A DNA stretch of 9,488 nucleotides, taken from Bacillota bacterium (lineage in GTDB: Bacteria; Bacillota; Clostridia; Christensenellales; Aristaeellaceae). This document shows, piece by piece, positions 1 to 6,604 of this stretch; the stretch's first letter is position 1, and each line of letters opens with the position of its first letter. The notes under the pieces were generated by a model. That model did no database searches and had not been told where the DNA came from. It saw only the letters and a list, made by a program, of their open reading frames with translations. The stretch lies in NCBI GenBank assembly GCA_009787135.1, contig WRGP01000180.1, forward strand, positions 1 to 9,488, written 5' to 3'. Position numbers and translations under genes: made by a program.

Positions 1-60
1 CTGCTCTATACAACTGTCAAAGACCCGCGCATGCGGTCGCCCCGGCATTTTCATCATTGC

Positions 61-89
61 TTGCAATGCATGGCGCCTTGATATATAAT
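61..89 (+). promoter_or_regulatory. Predicted sigma-A promoter of the tRNA-Leu gene
   Basis: A perfect -10 box TATAAT lies at 84-89, and a 4-of-6 -35 box TTGCAA lies at 61-66 with an ideal 17-bp spacer. Transcription would start near 96, just before the tRNA at 105. A 6-bp inverted repeat, CATTGC-TT-GCAATG (55-68), overlaps the -35 box. The rest of 1-104 shows nothing else I can support. Confidence 0.65.
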
Positions 90-104
90 AATCACACGTA
101 TTAT

Positions 105-190
105 GCCGAAGTGGCGGAATGGCAGACGCCGGGGACTTAAAATCCCCTGCCCGAAAGGGTGTACGAGTTCGAGTCTCGTCTTCGGCACCA
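105..190 (+). tRNA. tRNA-Leu, anticodon UAA
   Basis: This is a class II tRNA with the CCA end encoded. The acceptor strands GCCGAAG (105-111) and CTTCGGC (180-186) pair perfectly, followed by discriminator A and CCA (188-190). The anticodon arm is GGGGA-CTTAAAA-TCCCC, giving a seven-base loop with anticodon TAA, which reads UUA leucine codons. A long variable arm (CCC-GAAA-GGG) is typical of leucine tRNAs. The T arm ACGAG-TTCGAGT-CTCGT is complete. It has its own promoter upstream and a terminator downstream, so it appears to be a single-gene unit. Confidence 0.97.
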
Positions 191-201
191 TCTAATCAGG
201 T

Positions 202-266
202 CAAAGCCGATAGAAGGCAAATCCATTGAACTCAAAGGGTTTGCGATCTGCCGGCTTTGTTTTGTG
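202..266 (+). terminator. Hairpin terminator after the tRNA
   Basis: An outer stem pairs CAAAGCCG (202-209) with CGGCTTTG (252-259). An inner stem pairs GCAAATCC (217-224) with GGGTTTGC (237-244), with one G-U pair. The left and right flanks between the stems pair poorly, giving an internal bulge. A T-rich run (TTTTGTGTT, from 260) follows. The structure lies 12 bp after the tRNA and before the promoter of the next operon. This fits a Rho-independent terminator, although the T tract is interrupted by G. Confidence 0.6.
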
Positions 267-285
267 TTCGGGGAATTAGCGTTCT

Positions 286-340
286 AAAAAAGCTAAAAAA
301 GAATTAAATGCTTGACACCCAATTGAGGGAATGCTACTAT
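286..340 (+). promoter_or_regulatory. Strong promoter of the rnf operon with A-tract UP-like element
   Basis: A consensus -35 box TTGACA (312-317), a 17-bp spacer and a good -10 box TACTAT (335-340) predict a transcription start near 347. Two six-A runs (286-291 and 295-300), about one helical turn apart, lie just upstream of the -35 box, as in UP elements that bind the RNA polymerase alpha subunit. The resulting leader is about 50 nt and ends in the ribosome binding site GCGGAGG (387-393). I see no riboswitch fold in this short leader. No further consensus-strength promoter was noticed between here and rnfB, so the eight genes are probably one transcript. Confidence 0.8.
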
Positions 341-397
341 TTTGGATACGGTTTATCAGCCGGTGGGTAGGTTCATACAACGCGTTGCGGAGGCAAA

Positions 398-943
398 ATG
401 AGCGCCAAAAAAATAGCGTATCATGGGCTTCTCACATCAATCATGCTGGTGCTGGGGCTGGTGGAGCGGCAGTTTTTGCTGGTTCCCGGTATCCCCGGCA
501 TCCGGCTTGGTCTTTCCAATACGGTATTGTTGTACGCGCTGTGCCTGATGGGCGCGAAAAGCGCGTGGATTTTGATGGGACTAAAAGTGCTGCTTGGCGG
601 GCTTCTGTACGCCGGGGCGAGCGGCATGTTTTACAGCTTTGCCGGCGGCGTGCTCAGCATGGCGGCGATGCTGTCAGCTTTGCGCGTGCGGGGCGTCGGT
701 CTCGTGGGTGTGAGCGTGACGGGCGCGGCAATGCACATGGCTGGCCAAATTTTGATGTCGCGCCTGCTGCTGGGCAGCTGGGCGGCCGCGCTGCAGGCGC
801 CCCTCCTGATGGCGGCGGCCGTTTTCACGGGTGTTCTGACAGGCGTGACCGCCCACACCGCATGCCAGGCGATCGCCGGCGGAAATCCGGAAATGTTGCG
901 CCGTTTGCAGGCGCTGGATCTGGCTGGGAGGAAAAAGCGGTGA
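398..943 (+). CDS. Gx transporter family membrane protein (also called heptaprenyl diphosphate synthase component I family)
   Basis: This is a 181-residue, very hydrophobic protein with about six likely membrane segments (roughly residues 7-23, 38-55, 57-72, 80-95, 100-122 and 132-156). The signature PGIRLGLSN (residues 33-41) is typical of the Gx transporter / Hpre_diP_synt_I family, whose fold resembles the substrate-binding subunits of ECF vitamin transporters. The substrate is not known; the older name, component I of heptaprenyl diphosphate synthase, is doubtful for a membrane protein of this kind. The ATG at 398 follows GCGGAGG at 387-393. It is the first gene of the rnf operon, and its stop codon overlaps the start of the next gene (GTGA, 940-943). 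Clostridial relatives are often found beside FMN-binding or Rnf genes, so a role in supplying a cofactor or quinone-like substrate is possible but is inference. Confidence 0.85.
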   Translation: MSAKKIAYHGLLTSIMLVLGLVERQFLLVPGIPGIRLGLSNTVLLYALCLMGAKSAWILMGLKVLLGGLLYAGASGMFYSFAGGVLSMAAMLSALRVRGVGLVGVSVTGAAMHMAGQILMSRLLLGSWAAALQAPLLMAAAVFTGVLTGVTAHTACQAIAGGNPEMLRRLQALDLAGRKKR

Positions 944-1524
944 GGATCATCCTTGCGGAGGAGGGCATCCCGGGTTCAGAGCGGACGGTGGTATGCTTAG
1001 GCTTCTTTGACGGGGTGCATATCGGCCACGCGAGGCTGGTCGAGCGCGCGGCGGAGAAGGCAACGCGCGGCGGCTTTCTTGCCTGTGTGCATACCTTCGA
1101 TCAGATGCCCGCAAAGGTGGTTCGGCCGGGTTTTGCGGTGCGGGAACTGACGCCGCTTGCGGAAAAGGCCGCGTTGCTTGGCGGCCTGGGCGTGGATGTC
1201 GTGGCCGTCAGCCGTTTTGACGAGGCGATGATGCACATGGCCGCGGAGGATTTCTTTCGTCATACGCTCGTGGAGAAGCTGCGCGCCGCGCACGTGGTGG
1301 CGGGCTTTCACTACAGGTTTGGCTTCCGTGAGGCGGCGGGCACGAGGGAGCTTGCGGCCCTCTGCGGCCAAGCGGGGATCGGGCTTACCATTATGGAGCC
1401 GGTGACGATGCCGGACGGGCGGCTGGTTTCCAGCACGGCCATCCGAGCGCTGCTGGACGCCGGGGATATCCCCTTGGCGGAGGCGATGCTCGGCAGGCCG
1501 TTTAAAATGATACGAGGGGAGTAG
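940..1524 (+). CDS. Stand-alone FMN adenylyltransferase domain (FAD synthetase half of RibF, no riboflavin kinase domain)
   Basis: This 194-residue protein matches the N-terminal nucleotidyltransferase domain of bifunctional RibF, which makes FAD from FMN and ATP in the cytoplasm. Visible family motifs are GFFDGVHIGH (residues 21-30, nucleotide-binding HxGH type), VAGFHYRFGF (120-129), SSTAIR (164-169) and LGRPF (184-188). The protein stops six residues after LGRPF, exactly where the riboflavin kinase domain of full RibF (about 300 residues) would begin, so that half is absent. The start is GTG at 940, with GGGAGG at 927-932; the same reading frame is open upstream to 331, but that region codes for the preceding gene in another frame. 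It overlaps the previous gene by 4 nt and rnfG follows after 3 nt. In this operon its likely job is making FAD, the donor ApbE uses to flavinylate RnfG and RnfD. The family is clear; the specific role is inferred. Confidence 0.88.
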   Translation: MRIILAEEGIPGSERTVVCLGFFDGVHIGHARLVERAAEKATRGGFLACVHTFDQMPAKVVRPGFAVRELTPLAEKAALLGGLGVDVVAVSRFDEAMMHMAAEDFFRHTLVEKLRAAHVVAGFHYRFGFREAAGTRELAALCGQAGIGLTIMEPVTMPDGRLVSSTAIRALLDAGDIPLAEAMLGRPFKMIRGE

Positions 1525-1527
1525 CGC

Positions 1528-3066
1528 ATGAACAACAAGCTGGCGGCTTGGATCGCGCTCGGGCTCATCGCGATTGTCGCGGCGGTGTGCCTTGGCGTGA
1601 CCCATGAGGTTACCAAGGACGTCATCAGGGATCAAACCAGACAGGCCATGGAAGCGGCCTGGCGCGCGCTGGTGCCGGGGGCTGAGTTTCCGGACGCGCA
1701 GGCTGCGCAAGAGGGGGAAACGCCTAAGGAATACGTCTACGCTGGGCTGATAGACGGCGAGGCGGCGGGCTATGTGGCCCAGGTGGCGGTGGCCGGCTAC
1801 GGCGGCGAGCTGGAGATCATTGTCGGCACCGACAAAGAGGGTACGCTCACGGGCATCTCAGTCGGCGGCGCGAATTTTAAAGAGACCGCGGGCCTTGGCG
1901 CAAAGGCCAGGGAGCCAAAGTTCACGGATCAGTTTGTGGGAAAGACCGCCCCGCTCGTGGTGGGGGAAACCATCGACGCGATCACCGCGGCAACGATCAC
2001 GTCCAGCGCGGTGGTGCGCGGCGTGAACACAGCCATAGAGCGCATCGCTGAGAAGGCGGGGTTTTCGGTCGCCGGCACGGATGAGGCCGGCGCCTTGGGT
2101 GACGGCCGCTACGCCGCGACGGTTCGCGGTTTTGGCGGGCCCGTGTATGTGGAGTTAACCCTGGACGACGCGGGCATCATAGAGGCCATTCTCATTGGCA
2201 ACGAAGAATTTAACGAGACGCCGGGGTACGGGCACAAAGCGCTGGAGGCCGCGTTCTTCGAGCAGTTCATCGGCAAGTCCGGGCATGTGGAGCTGGGCGT
2301 GGACATTGACGCCATCTCCGGCGCGACCATCACCTCCAAGGCGGTTGTGGACGCGGTAAATTTGGCGCTTCTGTATCACGACGATCCGGAAGCGGCGCTC
2401 ACGGCCAACACCCGGCCGGCGTTTGAACTGCCGGAGATTCCCGAGGACGCGCTGACGGCGTACGCCTCCTCCAAGGGCTACGGCGGGCCCGTGGGGGCAA
2501 CCATCACCGTGGACGGGGCGGGCAAGACGCTGCTCATGGTCGAGTTCGGCGGCGAGAAATGGGCGGAAACCGATGGCCTTGGCTCACGCGTGCTGGAGCC
2601 CGCGTTCTGGCACCAGTTCATAGGGCGAGAATTGCCGGTGGATCCCGGCCTGATCGATACGGTCGCCGGCGCGACGGTGACGAGCGAGGCGGCGGTCACG
2701 GCGGTGAACAAGGCGTATCGAAAGCTCTTTCCAGAGGAGGCAAGCGCGGCCGCGCCTGAACCCGCGCAGGCGCAAAACCCAAACACGGCGAAAGCGTCGT
2801 CCAGGGGATATGGCGGGCCTGTGGCCGTTACGCTGACCGTGGGCGAAAACAATACAATCGCCGGGCTCGTCATTGGCGGCGATACGTTCGCCGAGACAAA
2901 GGGCATCGGCAGCAAGGCGCTGGAGCCGGCGTTCGCGGAGCAATTCATCGGCAAGGCGCTGCCGCTTCACGAGGGGGACATTGACGTGATCGCCGGCGCG
3001 ACAGTGACGAGCAAGGCGGTGATCGCGGCCGTGAACAAGGCGTATGAAAAGCTGCTCGCGCAGTAA
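1528..3066 (+). CDS. rnfG: RnfG, Rnf complex subunit G with four tandem FMN-binding domains
   Basis: This 512-residue protein is more than twice the usual RnfG length of about 200. One membrane helix (residues 5-24) anchors it, with the rest expected outside the membrane. The N-terminal part through residue 170 looks like ordinary RnfG, including the VTHEVTKDVI segment after the helix. Three more FMN-binding domains follow. Each domain has a G(Y/F)GG element (near 90, 201, 317, 427), an ET.G.G element (119, 230, 347, 457) and a flavinylation motif ending in the target threonine: DAITAAT156, DAISGAT267, DTVAGAT383 and DVIAGAT492. An Ala/Pro-rich linker (401-425) separates domains 3 and 4, which are the most alike. 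RnfG passes electrons between flavins on the outer side of the Rnf complex. The ATG at 1528 follows GAGGGGAG (1514-1521). Unusually, it precedes rnfC instead of lying between rnfD and rnfE. Confidence 0.93.
   Translation: MNNKLAAWIALGLIAIVAAVCLGVTHEVTKDVIRDQTRQAMEAAWRALVPGAEFPDAQAAQEGETPKEYVYAGLIDGEAAGYVAQVAVAGYGGELEIIVGTDKEGTLTGISVGGANFKETAGLGAKAREPKFTDQFVGKTAPLVVGETIDAITAATITSSAVVRGVNTAIERIAEKAGFSVAGTDEAGALGDGRYAATVRGFGGPVYVELTLDDAGIIEAILIGNEEFNETPGYGHKALEAAFFEQFIGKSGHVELGVDIDAISGATITSKAVVDAVNLALLYHDDPEAALTANTRPAFELPEIPEDALTAYASSKGYGGPVGATITVDGAGKTLLMVEFGGEKWAETDGLGSRVLEPAFWHQFIGRELPVDPGLIDTVAGATVTSEAAVTAVNKAYRKLFPEEASAAAPEPAQAQNPNTAKASSRGYGGPVAVTLTVGENNTIAGLVIGGDTFAETKGIGSKALEPAFAEQFIGKALPLHEGDIDVIAGATVTSKAVIAAVNKAYEKLLAQ
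1738..3063 (+). repeat. Four tandem FMN-binding domain repeats inside rnfG
   Basis: The repeats cover residues about 71-175, 192-283, 311-402 and 421-512, and the target threonines are spaced 111, 116 and 109 residues apart. Repeats 3 and 4 share GYGGPV, LEPAF..QFIG, AGATVTS and AVNKAY.KL in the same order, and even the DNA is close (gtgaacaaggcgtat near 2703 and 3030). This points to relatively recent internal duplication of the C-terminal units. The first repeat is the most divergent. Confidence 0.88.
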
Positions 3067-3090
3067 CGAAAGGCGGGTACAGGCGAATTT

Positions 3091-4413
3091 ATGAAGAAAC
3101 TATCTTTCCGCGGCGGCATTCATCCGCTGGCGAAGCGGCATGAAGGCAAGGCTGAGACGAGCGGCAAGCCTATCCGGGACTTTGTTGCGGAGTGCGTATG
3201 CATTCCCATGGATATGCACATGGGGCCGCCATGCAAACCATGCGTTCAACAGGGCGAGCATGTAAAGCTGGGCCAGGTGATCGGCGAGGCTGTCGGCCGC
3301 TTTGGCATTCCCGCGCACGCCAGCGTCTCCGGCGTGGTGACGGCCGTGGGGCCTGTTCAACAGCTTCGCGCTCAGCCCAGCCTGTGCGTAACCATCCGGA
3401 ATGATTTCAAGGACGAATTGGCGGCGTTGGAGGCCCTGGGCGACGTGGAGAGCGCGCCCAAACACCGCATTATCCCCGCGATTCAGGCGGCGGGCATCTG
3501 CGGCATGGGCGGCGCGGGCTTTCCGACGCACGCGAAGCTGCGGCTGCCAGAGGGCAAGGCTGTGGACACGATCATTCTCAACGGCGCGGAGTGCGAGACG
3601 TTCCTCACCTGCGATCATCGCCTGATGCTCGAATCGCCTGGGCGCATTGTAGACGGCCTGCGCGCGGTGATGCGCGCGATGGGCGTGGCGCGCGGCGTCA
3701 TCGCCATTGAGGATAACAAGCCGGACGCTATAGAGAGCATGCGGAGGGCCGCTCAAGGCCGTGACGGCGTGGAAGTGGCCGTGCTCAAGACAAAATACCC
3801 GCAGGGCGGCGAAAAACAGCTGGTCACCGCGGTGACGGGGCGCGAGGTGCCTGGCGGCGGCCTGCCAATGGACGCGCGCGCCGTGGTGATCAATGTGGGG
3901 ACAGCGGCGGCCATTGCCGACACAGTCATAGAGGGAAAGCCGCTGATCAGCCGCGTGACGACGGTGACCGGCGCCGTAAAAGATCCGTCCAACTTGCGGC
4001 TTCGCGTCGGCACAGCCTTCGCGGACGCGATAAAAAGCGCGGGCGGGTATCGTGAGGCGCCGGGCAAGATCTTCGCGGGCGGCAGCATGACGGGCACCTG
4101 CGCGCCTGATGATTCCGTTTCGGCGACGAAGGGCACCAACGGCATTGTGACGCTCACGGAGCGGGAGGCCGATGCCGCGCGGGAAATCCAGTGCATCCGC
4201 TGCGGCCGGTGCGTGATGATATGCCCGGCCAGGATCATGCCATACCGGCTGATGGAGCTTTATGAGCGAGGCGAGCTGAACACGGCGAAGCAGGAACACG
4301 TCAAGGACTGCATCCAGTGCGGAAGCTGCTCCTATGTGTGCCCGTCCAAGCGGCGGCTGCTTCCTTCCATAAAGAGCGCCATAGAGCAGCTTGCAAGGAG
4401 GCGAAACCGATGA
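3091..4413 (+). CDS. rnfC: RnfC, NADH-side iron-sulfur/flavoprotein subunit of the Rnf complex
   Basis: This 440-residue protein has the usual length and organisation of clostridial RnfC. The N-terminal segment begins FRGGIHPLAKR. A Complex I 51-kDa-like flavin/NADH-binding domain follows with GMGGAGFPTHAKL (138-150) and NGAECET (164-170), then an SLBB-like region. Two [4Fe-4S] motifs close the protein: C368-x2-C371-x2-C374-x3-C378-P and C407-x2-C410-x2-C413-x3-C417-P. RnfC is the cytoplasmic, membrane-bound subunit that exchanges electrons with NAD(H). All eight cluster cysteines are present, so it looks functional. The ATG at 3091 has only a modest ribosome binding site (AGGCG, 3081-3085), 24 nt after rnfG. 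Its stop overlaps the rnfD start (ATGA, 4410-4413), suggesting translational coupling. Confidence 0.97.
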   Translation: MKKLSFRGGIHPLAKRHEGKAETSGKPIRDFVAECVCIPMDMHMGPPCKPCVQQGEHVKLGQVIGEAVGRFGIPAHASVSGVVTAVGPVQQLRAQPSLCVTIRNDFKDELAALEALGDVESAPKHRIIPAIQAAGICGMGGAGFPTHAKLRLPEGKAVDTIILNGAECETFLTCDHRLMLESPGRIVDGLRAVMRAMGVARGVIAIEDNKPDAIESMRRAAQGRDGVEVAVLKTKYPQGGEKQLVTAVTGREVPGGGLPMDARAVVINVGTAAAIADTVIEGKPLISRVTTVTGAVKDPSNLRLRVGTAFADAIKSAGGYREAPGKIFAGGSMTGTCAPDDSVSATKGTNGIVTLTEREADAAREIQCIRCGRCVMICPARIMPYRLMELYERGELNTAKQEHVKDCIQCGSCSYVCPSKRRLLPSIKSAIEQLARRRNR

Positions 4414-5354
4414 CACTACCGCTTTCCACAGGGCCGCACATCCTCGGGAAAAGAACCACGCGCGGCATCATGCTGGACGTGCTGATCGCGCTGACCCCCG
4501 CGGCGGCGGCCGGCGTTTATCTCTTTGGCGTGAGGGCCGCGTGGGTGCTCGGCGTAGCGGTCGCTTCCGCGGTCGCCACGGAGGCGCTTTGGCAGCGTCT
4601 GAGCCACAGGCCGCTGCAGGTGGGCGACCTGTCGGCCGTTGTAACCGGCCTGCTGCTGGGCCTGAACCTGCCGTCCTCCGCGCCGCTTTGGCTGGCGGCC
4701 GTGGGCAGTGCGTTCGCGATTGTCGTCGTCAAGCAGCTCTTCGGCGGCATCGGCCACAACTTTCTCAACCCCGCTTTGGCGGCGCGCGCGGTGCTGCTTA
4801 CAAGCTGGCCGGCGCGCATGACCACGTTTTTTCTGCCGGAGCGCACGCTTTTGCCGGTTGCCTCCACGGCAATGGTCGGGGACGCGGTGACCTCCGCCAC
4901 GCCGCTTGTCAAGAGCGGCACAGCCATGATAGACCTTTTCTGGGGCAATATCCCCGGAACCATCGGCGAGGTGTGCAAAGCGGCCATCCTGATCGGGTTT
5001 ATATACTTGCTTGTCCGAAACGTCATTGGCCCGCACATCCCCGTGCTGTTTGTCGGCACGGTGGCTCTGATGACATGGCTGCTGGGCGGGGACCCTCTGA
5101 CTGCCATCCTGTCCGGCGGCGTACTGCTGGGCGCGGTGTTCATGGCCACGGATTATGTGACCAACCCGATGCTGATCGTGAGTCAATGCCTGTTCGCGGC
5201 CTTATGCGGCGTGATCGTTGTGGTGATCCGGCAGTCCGCCGGCGGCTATCCGGAGGGCGTAACATACGCCATCCTGCTGATGAACGTGCTGACGCCGCTT
5301 CTGGATAAACTGTTTAAGCGCAGAGCGTATGGGGAGGTGAAGCAACGTGCCTAG
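4410..5354 (+). CDS. rnfD: RnfD, flavinylated membrane subunit of the Rnf complex
   Basis: This 314-residue polytopic membrane protein of the NqrB/RnfD family contains the conserved GGIGHNFLNPALAARAVLL (112-130), FMATDYVTNP (244-253) and GYPEGVTYAILLMN (279-292). The covalent FMN site is DAVTSATPL (158-166), with Thr164 the expected attachment residue. RnfD links extracytoplasmic RnfG with the membrane core and takes part in ion transport. The frame is open from an ATG at 4317, but that would run 31 codons through the rnfC iron-sulfur region. The ATG at 4410 has an excellent AAGGAGG (4395-4401) and gives the usual family N-terminus, so I chose it. It overlaps rnfC by 4 nt and rnfE by 8 nt. 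In most clostridial operons rnfG would sit directly after this gene; here rnfE does. Confidence 0.96.
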   Translation: MTLPLSTGPHILGKRTTRGIMLDVLIALTPAAAAGVYLFGVRAAWVLGVAVASAVATEALWQRLSHRPLQVGDLSAVVTGLLLGLNLPSSAPLWLAAVGSAFAIVVVKQLFGGIGHNFLNPALAARAVLLTSWPARMTTFFLPERTLLPVASTAMVGDAVTSATPLVKSGTAMIDLFWGNIPGTIGEVCKAAILIGFIYLLVRNVIGPHIPVLFVGTVALMTWLLGGDPLTAILSGGVLLGAVFMATDYVTNPMLIVSQCLFAALCGVIVVVIRQSAGGYPEGVTYAILLMNVLTPLLDKLFKRRAYGEVKQRA

Positions 5355-5994
5355 CAAAGGGCAAAAGCCGTCCATGGGCGGCGTGTTCCTCAACGGCATC
5401 TTTACGGAGAATCCGACCTTTCGCCTGGTGTTGGGCGTGTGCCCCACGCTGGCCGTAACAACCTCGGCCATCAACGGCGTGGGCATGGGCCTGGCCGCCA
5501 CCTTTGTGCTGCTGGGTTCCAATTTGGTCATTTCCATGCTGCGCAAGTTCATCCCCGATAAAGTTCGCATTCCCGCCTTTGTGGTCGTCATCTGCACGTT
5601 TGTGACCATGGTGCAGATGCTTATGCAGGCGTTTTTGCCAAGCCTCTACGCCAGCCTGGGCCTGTTTATTCCGTTGATCGTCGTCAACTGCATCATTTTA
5701 GCGCGCGCGGAAGCGTTCGCGTCCAAGCATACGGTGCTGGCCTCCGCGATGGACGGCATCGGCATGGGCCTTGGCTTTACGCTGGCCTTGATCCTGCTGG
5801 GTTCCGTGCGGGAGATCGTGGGCAATGGAACGCTCTTTGGACTGGATATTCTGGGCGCGGGGTTTGAGCCCATGCTGCTGCTGGTGCTCGCGCCGGGCGC
5901 GTTCATCACCTTTGGCTTGCTGCTGGGCATCATCAACGCCATTGGCAACCGCGGCAAAACAAATAAGGCGGCGAAGGGAGGCGCGAGGGCATGA
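5347..5994 (+). CDS. rnfE: RnfE, integral membrane subunit of the Rnf complex
   Basis: This 215-residue protein of the RnfA/RnfE/NqrD/NqrE family has six predicted membrane segments. Conserved stretches are ENPTFRLVLGVCPTLAVTTS (21-40) and NGVGMGLAATFVLLGSN (43-59). Cys32 in the first half and Cys115 (VVNC) in the second correspond to the family cysteines that, together with those of RnfA, hold an iron-sulfur cluster inside the membrane. The start is GTG at 5347 inside the end of rnfD (8-nt overlap), backed by GGGGAGGTGA (5331-5340). An in-frame ATG at 5374 is possible but lacks such a site. The C-terminus is short, basic and Gly/Ala-rich. The stop overlaps the rnfA start (ATGA, 5991-5994). 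Confidence 0.96.
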   Translation: MPSKGQKPSMGGVFLNGIFTENPTFRLVLGVCPTLAVTTSAINGVGMGLAATFVLLGSNLVISMLRKFIPDKVRIPAFVVVICTFVTMVQMLMQAFLPSLYASLGLFIPLIVVNCIILARAEAFASKHTVLASAMDGIGMGLGFTLALILLGSVREIVGNGTLFGLDILGAGFEPMLLLVLAPGAFITFGLLLGIINAIGNRGKTNKAAKGGARA

Positions 5995-6581
5995 ACCTTA
6001 CTTTTACCGGCGTGCTGATGTTCATGATCAGCTCCGTGCTCGTGAACAACTATATATTTTCCCGCTTTCTGGGGTGCTGCCCCTTCCTGGGCGTCTCCAG
6101 CAAGGTGGAAACGGCCACGGGCATGGGCATCGCCGTTATATTCGTCATGGGGCTGGCGTCGCTGTTCACGTGGCTGGCGTACCACTATATCTTGGTGCCG
6201 CTGGGGCTTACCTACTTAAACACCATCGCGTTCATCCTCATCATCGCCTCGCTCGTGCAGTTTGTCGAGATGTTCATGAAGAAATCAATGAAAGCGCTGT
6301 ATACCGCGCTTGGCATCTACCTGCCGCTCATCACAACCAATTGCGCGGTGTTGGGCGCCGCGATTTTGAACATAACCGAGGGCTATACGCTTGTAGAGGC
6401 CGTGCTCAACGGCGTGTTCAGCGCGTTGGGCTTTTTGCTGGCCATTGTGCTCATGGCAGGCGTGCGTGAACGGCTGGAGTCCTCGAACATTCCCAACTGC
6501 CTCAAGGGGTTTCCGATCAGCCTGATTACCGCGGGCCTTTTGTCGGTGGCGTTTATGGGCTTTGTGGGGCTTGGCCAATAA
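5991..6581 (+). CDS. rnfA: RnfA, integral membrane subunit of the Rnf complex
   Basis: This 196-residue, six-helix membrane protein is homologous to RnfE and sits with opposite topology in the complex. It has the hallmark SSVLVNNYIFSRFLGCCPFL (14-33) and TNCAVLGAA (116-124). The paired family cysteines (Cys29/30 and Cys118) are those expected to ligate the membrane-embedded iron-sulfur cluster shared with RnfE, which carries electrons across the membrane between the RnfB side and the RnfG/RnfD flavins. Length and motifs are normal and nothing appears missing. The ATG overlaps the rnfE stop by 4 nt, and rnfB begins 23 nt after its own stop. Confidence 0.97.
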   Translation: MNLTFTGVLMFMISSVLVNNYIFSRFLGCCPFLGVSSKVETATGMGIAVIFVMGLASLFTWLAYHYILVPLGLTYLNTIAFILIIASLVQFVEMFMKKSMKALYTALGIYLPLITTNCAVLGAAILNITEGYTLVEAVLNGVFSALGFLLAIVLMAGVRERLESSNIPNCLKGFPISLITAGLLSVAFMGFVGLGQ

Positions 6582-6604
6582 CGGGAAGGGGAAGGTGAAA
6601 GGGC

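Noticed and set aside
331..939. N-terminal extension of the FMN adenylyltransferase frame
   Set aside because: The frame is open by chance over the transporter gene, and the translated segment is Arg/Gly-rich with no similarity to RibF. GTG at 940 has GGGAGG upstream and gives the expected family start.
3100..4416. 438-codon open frame antisense to rnfC
   Set aside because: It is an exact shadow of rnfC in GC-rich DNA: the composition is His/Arg/Ala-rich without recognisable domains, and rnfC itself has all family motifs.
4391..5308. 305-codon open frame overlapping rnfD in another + frame, and 256- and 210-codon frames antisense to rnfD
   Set aside because: The products are Arg/Gly/His-rich with no motifs, and rnfD has full family conservation with a good ribosome binding site.
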